This document shows, in pieces, positions 1-6,668 of a stretch of 15,380 bases of DNA. This DNA comes from an uncultured Planctomycetaceae bacterium (GTDB taxonomy: Bacteria > Planctomycetota > Planctomycetia > Pirellulales > UBA1268). Every line of letters begins with the position of its first letter. Position 1 is the first letter of the stretch. The notes under the pieces are model-generated. The model ran no database searches, was not told the origin of the DNA, and worked only from the letters and a program-made list of their open reading frames with translations. The stretch lies in NCBI GenBank assembly GCA_903949225.1, contig CAJAYZ010000389.1:1-15380 (forward strand), in the 5' to 3' direction. The position numbers were made by a program, and so were the translations under genes.

Positions 1-20
1 GTCGCCGTCGCCGTCGCCGT
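1..20. repeat. GTCGCC hexanucleotide microsatellite
   Basis: About three perfect copies of gtcgcc stand at the very start of the window. On the minus strand they encode alternating Thr and Ala at the C-terminal end of the radical SAM protein. They may extend left of the window. Such repeats can change length by slippage, but a six-base unit keeps the reading frame. Confidence 0.6.
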
Positions 21-1244
21 TGCGCTCGAACGCGCCGGCGGATGCTTCCCTGGCTTTGCGTAGGTACCGAAGTCGTTGAACCAGTGGCGCTTCGCGAGCC
101 GGTACATCCAGTGCTTCTCCGGCACTTCGCGGCCGGGGAGATCCTGGCTGCTCCGCGGGGTGGCCGCGAGGAGTTCCTCGCGCGCCGTGCCCCGCTGGGT
201 GGTGTCGCGGGCTCCGTGCCGGTCGGCGATCTCGAGGACAAGCTTCGGGTTCTCGAGCATCACGCAGCCGCGGCTGTGGGCGGCTGCCGCGTCGCGCATG
301 TCGCGGAGGAAGGCCGACTGCGTCACCGTGTCGTAGAAGGAGCCTTTCCGAGCGTCGTCGACGGCAAGCTGGATGATCGGGCAGGGCTCGATGTAGCCCG
401 ACGGGCCGACATGGTGCGTGATTCCAGCGGCCATCGGGCAGAGGGCGTCTCCCTGGTCGTCGTAGTAGGCATCGACGATCGCGATCGGCTTCGTCGCCCG
501 CCGCGACGTGACAAACTCGCGGACGTTGACGAGCTGGTCGGGGCGAAGCGCCAGTTCCGGTGAGGCCTCGGGGCCGACCGGCCGGTAGGTGTGGAACCAG
601 GTGTAGTGGACGCCGAGGCCGATGAGGTGGTCGAGCCAGGCATCGGTGAGGAGCTGGTCGATGTTCGACTGGCAGAGGCTCGTCGCCACCCCGGTGAGGA
701 GCCGGGCTTCAAGGCAGACCTCGAGGCCACGGAGCGTGCGGTCGAGCACCTGCCGATTGCCCCGGCGGATGTCGCTGGTGGCCGCGTCCCCCTCGATGCT
801 CAACAGCGGCGTGGCATTGCCGATCCGGGCGAGCCGCCGGGCGACGTCAGGGGTGATCAATTGCCCGTTGGTGAAGATCTGGAAGTAGCAGTCGCCATGC
901 CGCTCGAGGAGATCGAAGAGCCCCGGATGGAGGAACGGCTCGCCCCCGAGGAGGCCGAAGAACGAGTTCCCGTGCGCTTTCGCGTCGGAAATGATCCGAT
1001 CGAGCTCGTCGGTCGTCATCATCGTCCGCGGCGCCTGAACGTCGACCCAGCACCCCTGGCAGCGGAGGTTGCAGGAATTGATGATCGAGAGGTGGAGGAA
1101 CGGCGGGAAGACGATCCCGCGGCGCTTTCGCGCTTTGAACCGCTCGACGGAGAGCATGCCTTTCAGGCCGAAGTTCCAGCCGGCCTTCCACAGGCACTTC
1201 GGCGACACGGTGGTGACGATGCGGGTCGCGAGTTGCGGAAGCAT
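1..1244 (-). CDS. Radical SAM protein with possible auxiliary Fe-S (Twitch/SPASM-like) domain, 3' end cut by window edge
   Basis: Translating the minus strand from ATG at 1244 gives 414 codons with no stop before the window edge. Residues 58-65 read CNLRCQGC, the CxxxCxxC site that binds the catalytic [4Fe-4S] cluster and S-adenosylmethionine. GGEP at 100-103 is the SAM-binding motif that follows it in the family. A second cysteine region has C269, G283 and C288, which fits the C-x(9-15)-G-x4-C opening of Twitch/SPASM domains, and C327 follows. An extra Fe-S cluster is therefore plausible. The end is low-complexity (Thr-Ala repeats from a GCC/GTC microsatellite), so the true stop is probably close. 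The start sits 54 bp downstream of the CobW-like gene on the same strand, which suggests an operon. The RBS is weak (GGACGG, 5 nt away). The reaction and substrate are unknown. Enzymes of this class modify peptides, proteins or small molecules. Confidence 0.85.
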   Translation of the reverse strand, partial: MLPQLATRIVTTVSPKCLWKAGWNFGLKGMLSVERFKARKRRGIVFPPFLHLSIINSCNLRCQGCWVDVQAPRTMMTTDELDRIISDAKAHGNSFFGLLGGEPFLHPGLFDLLERHGDCYFQIFTNGQLITPDVARRLARIGNATPLLSIEGDAATSDIRRGNRQVLDRTLRGLEVCLEARLLTGVATSLCQSNIDQLLTDAWLDHLIGLGVHYTWFHTYRPVGPEASPELALRPDQLVNVREFVTSRRATKPIAIVDAYYDDQGDALCPMAAGITHHVGPSGYIEPCPIIQLAVDDARKGSFYDTVTQSAFLRDMRDAAAAHSRGCVMLENPKLVLEIADRHGARDTTQRGTAREELLAATPRSSQDLPGREVPEKHWMYRLAKRHWFNDFGTYAKPGKHPPARSSATATATA

Positions 1245-1298
1245 GGCGGGCCGTCCGTCGTTGGTGTTGGGGGAGAAGGGGGAAGCTGAGCGGGATGA

Positions 1299-2417
1299 TC
1301 AGGCGGGGATGCGGTGCGTGGGGACGGGGCGGCCGGGGCGGAAGTGCTCGCTGTGGATCACCCCGGCGGCCAGGTCGCCCCGAACTGTTTCCAGCGCTTC
1401 GCGGACGGCCACTTCAAGGATCGCCGGATCGGCTTCTGCCCGGAGGTTGATGAGGAGCCGGCCGACATCGAGCGGATCGGTGAGGCGGTGCGAGAGTTCG
1501 GCGATGGCGGCAGAACGGACGAGGTTTGCGGCGGCCAGTTCGTAGTCGTCCCCCTCGACCGAAAGCGTCGCCTTGAGATGGGCGATTTCGTGGCCGAGAC
1601 CAGCCACCGCGGCCCGGATCGCTTCGAGGAGCCGAGTGAGCATCGCGTTGCCATCCCACTCGCGGCCCCCCGGCTCACCAAGGCGGATCTCGGCATTGAG
1701 CCAGCCGAGGAGGGCCTCGCCATCGGCGTAGCGGTCGTAGTCGATCTCCCCGATCGGCCGAGGGCTGGAGCGGTCGGCGAGGAGCGTCTCGAACCAGTCG
1801 TCGAGGCCGGTTCCCTCGCGGGCCGAGATCTCGCACACCCGGGCGCCGGGGCAGGCGACGGCCAAGGCCCCGCGGAGCGCTTCGCGTTGCTCGGCGGTGA
1901 CGAGGTCGCACTTGTTGATGACGACGATCTCCGCTTCCTCGATTTGCTTGCGGTAGATGTAGCTGACATTCGGCGAAAAGCTGCCGCCGGCGGCACCGGG
2001 AACGCCGAGAATCCGCAGCGCCCGGAGGGGATCGACGACGACACTCACCGGCGCGACCGTGAAGCGATCGCCGTAGATCCGCGCCAGTGGCAGGCTCACC
2101 GTGGCAACCAGATCGGTGCAGCTCCCCACCGGCTCGGCGAGGAGAATGTCGGGGGCGGTGTCTTGCGAGAGTCGATCGGCGGCCTCGACGAGCGAATTGA
2201 ACCGGCAGCAGAAGCAGCCGCCGGCGATCTCCTCGACGGGGAGGGCGTGGGCGCGGACGAGGGCCGTGTCGACGAGCCCGCCGGCCTGATCGTTGGTGAC
2301 CAGGCCGACGCGGAGCCCGCGGGCCGTGAACCACTCGGCAGCGCGGAGGATCGACGTCGTTTTCCCCGCCCCGAGGAAGCCGCCGATCATCACGTAACGG
2401 GCTGGCGTGGGGGGCAT
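1299..2417 (-). CDS. CobW/COG0523-family P-loop GTPase (putative metallochaperone), divergent C-terminus
   Basis: The 372-residue protein has a G3E-family GTPase domain. The Walker A motif GFLGAGKTT is at residues 13-21. The metal-binding GCFCC motif (C68, C70, C71) is the CxCC signature of CobW/COG0523 metallochaperones. The guanine-specificity motif NKCD is at 168-171. COG0523 proteins use GTP hydrolysis to deliver zinc, cobalt or another metal to a client in the cytoplasm. Residues of about 230-372 do not look like the usual CobW C-terminal domain to me, and there is no His-rich stretch as in many zinc chaperones, so this may be a special subfamily. ATG at 2417 places the P-loop at the usual distance from the N-terminus. 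The gene lies 36 bp after the GcvH-like gene and 54 bp before the radical SAM gene on the same strand. Its client could be one of these neighbours, but that is inference. Confidence 0.88.
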   Translation of the reverse strand: MPPTPARYVMIGGFLGAGKTTSILRAAEWFTARGLRVGLVTNDQAGGLVDTALVRAHALPVEEIAGGCFCCRFNSLVEAADRLSQDTAPDILLAEPVGSCTDLVATVSLPLARIYGDRFTVAPVSVVVDPLRALRILGVPGAAGGSFSPNVSYIYRKQIEEAEIVVINKCDLVTAEQREALRGALAVACPGARVCEISAREGTGLDDWFETLLADRSSPRPIGEIDYDRYADGEALLGWLNAEIRLGEPGGREWDGNAMLTRLLEAIRAAVAGLGHEIAHLKATLSVEGDDYELAAANLVRSAAIAELSHRLTDPLDVGRLLINLRAEADPAILEVAVREALETVRGDLAAGVIHSEHFRPGRPVPTHRIPA

Positions 2418-2453
2418 GGAGGAGGCTCTCGGTGAAGGGGTGTAATGGGGCGG

Positions 2454-2945
2454 TCAGGGGCTGTCGGGAGACTCGTCGTCGGCCGAGGGAGAAGAGCCAC
2501 TATAGCGGGACGCATGGAGCCGATCGATCGTCCCGGAGAGGAGGGCGACGTAGCCGTGGACGTCGAGATCTCCCTCGGCCGGCCGGCCGCGGACGGCGTA
2601 CAGCCAGCCATTGCCATGCGGATCGGAGTGGGTCAGGCACGATTCGGTCGAAAGGAGCGGGTTGGTCTCGACGAACTCTCCATCCATGACGGAATAAAGG
2701 TCGCTGACCGCCTTGAAGCCCTCGACGGTGCCGAGCCGCTGGCCGCCGAAGACCGGGGCACCGGGGGTGACGTCGAGGAGCATCTCCACCAGCTCGCCAA
2801 GCATTCGCGTGGCGAACTTCGTCATCCCCACCCGCCACACCTCGCCGCCATCGACCGAGGTCATCCAGAAGTGCGACGGCGCGTAGCGATGGCCGGCCGG
2901 GAAGCGGGCCGTGAAGTGGGCATGCCGGAAGCGAACGGCGTCCAT
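2454..2945 (-). CDS. GcvH-like lipoyl-carrier protein, divergent
   Basis: The 163-residue protein resembles glycine cleavage H protein. RYAPSHFWM (20-28) matches the N-terminal strand of the family. VGMTKFATRMLGEL (39-52) matches the VGITDFAQ..LGD segment. EGFKAVSDLYS (75-85) is the lipoylation loop with candidate lipoyl-lysine K78. DPHGNGWL, further on, matches the usual DPYGEGWL. H proteins carry a lipoyl arm that shuttles an aminomethyl group between GcvP, GcvT and GcvL, but none of those genes is here. The genes next to it encode a CobW-like GTPase and a radical SAM enzyme, so a role other than glycine cleavage is possible. ATG at 2945 is preferred because homology begins a few residues later and a GGAG lies 12 nt upstream. 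A GTG at 2993 would add 16 Pro/His-rich residues. The last 17 residues are Ser/Asp/Pro-rich and probably disordered. Confidence 0.82.
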   Translation of the reverse strand: MDAVRFRHAHFTARFPAGHRYAPSHFWMTSVDGGEVWRVGMTKFATRMLGELVEMLLDVTPGAPVFGGQRLGTVEGFKAVSDLYSVMDGEFVETNPLLSTESCLTHSDPHGNGWLYAVRGRPAEGDLDVHGYVALLSGTIDRLHASRYSGSSPSADDESPDSP

Positions 2946-3059
2946 GGGGCGAACGGGCTCCGGGTGTGGGGGGCGATGCTGACCGGGGGGCACGCCGCCA
3001 GCCGAGGCGGCCCCGCATGATAGCCGGCGGGCGCGGGGCTTCGATGGCGCGGAACAGGA

Positions 3060-4274
3060 TCAATCGTCGTCGAGATGGTCGTCGTCACCGACATCCGGCG
3101 AGTCGTCGGCGGGGAGGGGGGGAGCCAGTTCCGGTGGGGCCCCTGCTGAGCGGTGTTCGGGGGGCGTGCCGTCGCCGTGCGGAGAGTCTGGTTGGGGGGC
3201 TTCCTGCAGCCTGGCCGGCGGACGCCTCACGCCGCGCCGCCCGGCGCCGAGCCCGCGGAGGCGTTTGATGAGCAGGACGATGTCGGTCGGAAGGGGGCTC
3301 GAGAACCGCAGCTCCTCCCCGGTGACCGGGTGGACGAAGCCGAGATCGGCCGCGTGGAGAGCCACTCTCGCGGCTTGCGAGCGATCGACGAGCTCGCTGC
3401 CACGGGGCGCCGAGTAGACCCGTTCGCCACAGACCGGATGACCGCTTTCGGCCATGTGGATGCGGATCTGGTGGGTGCGGCCCGTCTCCAGCCGGCATTC
3501 GACGAGGGTGTAGTCGTTGCCGAAGTGCTCCACCGGGACGACGTGCGTCACCGACCGCTTTCCCTCCTCGCCGTCGGCAGAGCCGCGCCGGCCGTCGCCG
3601 CGGTCGCGGACAAGGTTGGAGATGATCGTGCCCGCCTCAACCCTTCCGACGCAAATCGCCAGGTAGCGGCGCTGCGTGGTGTGGGCGCGGAATTGCTCGG
3701 CGAGGATTCGTTCGGCCGGAACGGTGCGGGCGAACACGAGCAGGCCGCTGGTCTCCCGATCGATGCGGTGAACGGCCCGCACTGGCGGGAGGCGTCGCGG
3801 CCCGGTCCGCTCCTGCCCACCGCGGGGAGGGCCGCCGCGGGGGGTGGGGGCGCGCCGCGAACGACCGTCGATGAAGCGTTGCACAACCGACGGGAGGAGC
3901 TCGTCGAGCGTCGGCTGGACCTGCCGGCGGCGGGCAGGCCAGTCGCGCTCCTCGGCGTGGCGGGTGGTGGTGAGGCCGGCCGGCTTCTCGACCACCACGA
4001 CGGCGTCATCGACGTGGACGATCTTCACGTCGTCGGCCCGGGGAGGGGCTGCGGCAGCTTCGGGGAGGATTTTCACGACCTCCCCGTCCTGAAGGCGCCG
4101 CGCCACGTCGGTGCAGATGTTGCCGTGGATCATCACATGCCGAGATCGGACCAGCTTCTGCACCCGCGACCAGCTCGCCCCGTCGAGCTTGGCGCGGAGG
4201 AATCCGGCCAGCGTCTGCCGCGCGTCTCCGCCGCCGACGTGAAAGACCGTGCCGGTGGACTTCGGCTTCGTCAT
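3060..4274 (-). CDS. RluA-family RNA pseudouridine synthase
   Basis: The 404-residue protein isomerises uridine to pseudouridine in RNA, most likely 23S rRNA as for RluC/RluD. The exact target cannot be read from sequence. An S4 RNA-binding domain spans roughly residues 18-75. The catalytic domain follows, with HRIDRETSGLLVFA at 169-182 carrying the catalytic aspartate D172, and GRTHQIRIH at 265-273. Two features are odd. An Arg/Gly/Pro-rich insertion lies at about 138-165 before the catalytic motif. A tail of about 60 residues rich in Pro and Asp ends in an acidic run and is probably disordered. ATG at 4274 has no clear Shine-Dalgarno sequence. It is the first gene of the minus-strand series and is divergent from purA. 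The 114-bp gap to the GcvH-like gene leaves it open whether they share a transcript. Confidence 0.9.
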   Translation of the reverse strand: MTKPKSTGTVFHVGGGDARQTLAGFLRAKLDGASWSRVQKLVRSRHVMIHGNICTDVARRLQDGEVVKILPEAAAAPPRADDVKIVHVDDAVVVVEKPAGLTTTRHAEERDWPARRRQVQPTLDELLPSVVQRFIDGRSRRAPTPRGGPPRGGQERTGPRRLPPVRAVHRIDRETSGLLVFARTVPAERILAEQFRAHTTQRRYLAICVGRVEAGTIISNLVRDRGDGRRGSADGEEGKRSVTHVVPVEHFGNDYTLVECRLETGRTHQIRIHMAESGHPVCGERVYSAPRGSELVDRSQAARVALHAADLGFVHPVTGEELRFSSPLPTDIVLLIKRLRGLGAGRRGVRRPPARLQEAPQPDSPHGDGTPPEHRSAGAPPELAPPLPADDSPDVGDDDHLDDD

Positions 4275-4432
4275 GGGAATGGGATGCTCGATGCGTGTGG
4301 ATGGAGGCCCCAGCCAGTGCGGGGGCCGAGGGGTCAGGGTGTCTGCCGGAATCCAGGCCGCCCTGGAAAGGAGGCTTTGGCCGCCTGTCCAGCCGGCCGT
4401 TTGCAGCCCCTCTCCCGCGGCCCGCCAGCGGC

Positions 4433-4460
4433 TTGACCGGGGGTGGGCCGGTTCTAGACT
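4433..4460 (+). promoter_or_regulatory. Candidate sigma-70-type promoter for purA
   Basis: TTGACC (4433-4438, 5 of 6 to the -35 consensus) is separated by 16 bp from TAGACT (4455-4460, 4 of 6 to the -10 consensus). Transcription would start near 4467, giving a leader of about 80 nt before the GTG start of purA. The site lies in the 271-bp divergent region between the RluA-family gene and purA. I see no comparable promoter for the minus-strand gene there, nor any riboswitch fold I recognise. Confidence 0.5.
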
Positions 4461-4531
4461 CTACATCGGGTGGGCCATGCTGCGGCCGCCTCCGGCGGAA
4501 TCGCCGTCTCCCTTCGCTCCACTCCCCCTCC

Positions 4532-4535
4532 GAGG
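4532..4535 (+). promoter_or_regulatory. Ribosome binding site deciding the purA start
   Basis: GAGG stands 10 nt before GTG at 4546. It supports this start over the in-frame ATG at 4477, which would add a Pro/Ser-rich 23-residue extension not expected for PurA and lies only about 10 nt from the predicted transcription start. Confidence 0.45.
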
Positions 4536-4545
4536 ATCCCCTTCC

Positions 4546-5904
4546 GTGCCCGGCACCTGCGTCATCGGTCTGCAATGGGGTGACGAGGCGAAGGGGAAGC
4601 TCGTCGATCTCCTCACCGAGGATCACGACGTCGTCGTCCGCTACCAGGGGGGGGCCAACGCCGGTCATACCGTTGTTTCCGGCGGCCAAACCTGGAAATT
4701 GTCGCTCATCCCCAGCGGGATTCTCCGTGACAACGTTGCCTGTGTCGTCACCGGCGGCGTCGTCCTCGACCCCGCCAGCGTGATCCGGGAGATGGACGGC
4801 CTCGAATCGCGGGGTGTGACGATCGGTCGGAAGCTCCTCCTCTCCGACCGGGCCCATGTCGTGTTTCCCTGGCATGTCAGCGAAGACCGCTTTCTCGACG
4901 GCAGCCTGTCGGGCGGCGAGGCGATCGGCACCACCGGCCGAGGGATTGGCCCCTGCTACCGCGACAAGGTCGGCCGGTCGCTGGCTATTCGGCTCGGCGA
5001 CTTCTACCGCCCCGACTTCCGTGACAAGCTCGCCCACGTCGTGAACGTCAAAAACAGCCTTTTTGCCGGCTGGAAAGTCGGTGAGGCGACGATCGAGCCC
5101 CTCGATGCCGACCGGATCCACGCCGAATACGCCGCCTACGGCGAGCGTCTCCGGCCGCATGTCGCCGACACGACCGCCTTCCTCCTCGACGAGATCGAGG
5201 CCGGAAAGCGCTTTCTTTTCGAGGGCGCCCAAGGGTCGCTCCTCGACATCGACCACGGCACGTTCCCGTTTGTCACCAGCAGCAATTCGTCCGGTGTCGG
5301 CGTGTCGAGCGGTTCGGGCGTGCCCGGGCGTTGGATCGACCGGGTGATCGGCGTGGTGAAGGCCTATTCCACTCGCGTCGGAGGGGGGCCGCTTCCCACC
5401 GAGCAGATCAACGCCGTCGGCGAGCACCTCCGGGAGCGTGGCCACGAGTACGGCACGGTGACGAATCGGCCGCGCCGCTGCGGGTGGTTTGATGCCGTGG
5501 CCGCCCGCTACACCGCCAGGCTTTCCGGGGTGGATGTCCTTGCCGTCATGCTTCTCGATGTCCTGTCTGAACTCGACGAAGTGAAGATCTGCTCGGCCTA
5601 CGAGATCGACGGCCGCCGCGTCAACCAATTTCCCAGCCACATCGACGATCTCAAGAAGGCTGTTCCCGTCTACGAGACCCTCCCTGGGTGGAGGGACGAC
5701 CTGACGGGCGTGCGGGGCTACGATGACCTTCCCCGTCAGGCCCGGGCCTATCTCGACCGCATCGGTGAACTCCTCGGTCGGAGGGTTTCGATCGTGTCTG
5801 TTGGCCCCGACCGGGCCCAGACGATCCTCCGCGACCGCAACCTCGCCGGCAGCCCCCCGAAGCCATGGCCACCACACCCGCACCCCTCGGCGGCGAACGC
5901 CTGA
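4546..5904 (+). CDS. purA: Adenylosuccinate synthetase
   Basis: The 452-residue enzyme catalyses GTP-dependent joining of IMP and aspartate to adenylosuccinate, the first committed step to AMP, in the cytoplasm. The N-terminal segment QWGDEAKGK (10-18) is the PurA P-loop; the usual reading is GDEGKGK, so there is a Gly-to-Ala change at residue 15. NAGHT with catalytic H41 follows. GIGPCYRDKVGR (133-144) matches the second family signature. EGAQG, TSSNSS and RVGGGPLPTE are the further nucleotide- and IMP-site motifs in their normal order. The family core ends at SVGPDRAQTI. About 20 further residues rich in Pro, His and Ala follow and overlap the start of uppS. GTG at 4546 is chosen for its GAGG site and family length. 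It probably heads the purA-uppS-cdsA transcript. Confidence 0.96.
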   Translation: MPGTCVIGLQWGDEAKGKLVDLLTEDHDVVVRYQGGANAGHTVVSGGQTWKLSLIPSGILRDNVACVVTGGVVLDPASVIREMDGLESRGVTIGRKLLLSDRAHVVFPWHVSEDRFLDGSLSGGEAIGTTGRGIGPCYRDKVGRSLAIRLGDFYRPDFRDKLAHVVNVKNSLFAGWKVGEATIEPLDADRIHAEYAAYGERLRPHVADTTAFLLDEIEAGKRFLFEGAQGSLLDIDHGTFPFVTSSNSSGVGVSSGSGVPGRWIDRVIGVVKAYSTRVGGGPLPTEQINAVGEHLRERGHEYGTVTNRPRRCGWFDAVAARYTARLSGVDVLAVMLLDVLSELDEVKICSAYEIDGRRVNQFPSHIDDLKKAVPVYETLPGWRDDLTGVRGYDDLPRQARAYLDRIGELLGRRVSIVSVGPDRAQTILRDRNLAGSPPKPWPPHPHPSAANA

Positions 5905-6668
5905 CGCCGGTGGCGGCGCCGGTCGAGACCGCTCCGCTCGCCCCTGCTGCTCCGCGCCCCGACTCCCTTCCGCGGCATGTCGCCATCATCATGGATGGCA
6001 ACGGACGCTGGGCGATGACGCGCGGCCTGCCCCGCATCGAGGGGCACCGTCGGGGCGTGGCGAGCGTGCGGCGGACAACCGAGCAGTGCGTGCGCCTCGG
6101 CATCGAGCAACTCACCCTCTACTGCCTCTCCAGTGAGAACTGGCGGCGTCCCGAGGCCGAACTTGCCTTTCTGATGTGCCTCCTCGAGCAGTATCTCATC
6201 GAGGAACGAGGGCTCCTCATGGAGCAGGGCGTGCGACTGTCGATGATCGGCCGTCGCGATGGACTGCCGGCGGAAACTCTCGCCGCCCTCGATCAGACCG
6301 CCGAACTCACCGCCGGCAACGGCGGCATGAAGCTCTGTCTGGCGATCAATTACGGCGCCCGCGCCGAGATCGTCGAGGCCGCCAGGCGCCTCGCCCGCGA
6401 GGTGCGGGAGGGCCGCCTTGATCCGGAGAGCATCGACGAGGATCGCTTCGCCGCGGCGCTCGACACCGCCGGGATGGTCGATCCCGATCTCCTCATCCGC
6501 ACCGCCGGCGAGATGCGGGTGAGCAATTTCCTCCTCTGGCAGATCAGCTACGCGGAACTGTGGGTGACCGACGCTGCCTGGCCCGACTTCGACGAGGCGC
6601 AACTCGACGCGGCCATCGCCTCGTACGCCTCCCGCGAGCGTCGCTTTGGGGGGCTGGGGAAACCGTGA
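5865..6668 (+). CDS. uppS: Isoprenyl transferase / undecaprenyl diphosphate synthase
   Basis: The 267-residue cis-prenyltransferase elongates farnesyl diphosphate with isopentenyl diphosphate to the C55 lipid that carries peptidoglycan and other cell-surface precursors. MDGNGRWA (43-50) contains the catalytic aspartate D44. SSENWRRP (89-96), NYGAR (162-166) and RTAGEMRVSNFLLWQ (212-226) are the conserved family motifs. The first 36 residues are a Pro/Ala-rich extension, partly encoded within the end of purA. ATG at 5865 gives a 40-bp overlap with purA. GTG at 5910, just after the purA stop, would remove the overlap and still leave the whole catalytic domain. Neither has a good Shine-Dalgarno sequence. 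The gene is followed with a 4-bp overlap by cdsA, a pairing common in bacteria. Confidence 0.96.
   Translation: MATTPAPLGGERLTPVAAPVETAPLAPAAPRPDSLPRHVAIIMDGNGRWAMTRGLPRIEGHRRGVASVRRTTEQCVRLGIEQLTLYCLSSENWRRPEAELAFLMCLLEQYLIEERGLLMEQGVRLSMIGRRDGLPAETLAALDQTAELTAGNGGMKLCLAINYGARAEIVEAARRLAREVREGRLDPESIDEDRFAAALDTAGMVDPDLLIRTAGEMRVSNFLLWQISYAELWVTDAAWPDFDEAQLDAAIASYASRERRFGGLGKP

Noticed and set aside
42..1289. Two long plus-strand open frames at the left end
   Set aside because: The minus strand encodes a radical SAM protein through this whole region; the plus-strand products are low-complexity shadows.
1314..2435. A 373-codon plus-strand open frame opposite the CobW-like gene
   Set aside because: The minus-strand frame carries the P-loop, CFCC and NKCD motifs; the plus-strand product has none.
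4340..4400. Short inverted repeats (CCAGG/CCTGG and AGGCGG/CCGCCT types) in the divergent region
   Set aside because: Stems of five or six bases are expected by chance at this GC content and no T-run follows.
4249..4545. Upstream extension of the purA reading frame by 99 codons
   Set aside because: It overlaps the start of the divergent gene and contains the candidate promoter. The product has no PurA similarity and the family N-terminus begins just after GTG 4546.
4006..5883. A 625-codon open frame on the minus strand opposite purA
   Set aside because: It is antisense to purA and runs into the RluA-family gene in another frame, with no family motifs.
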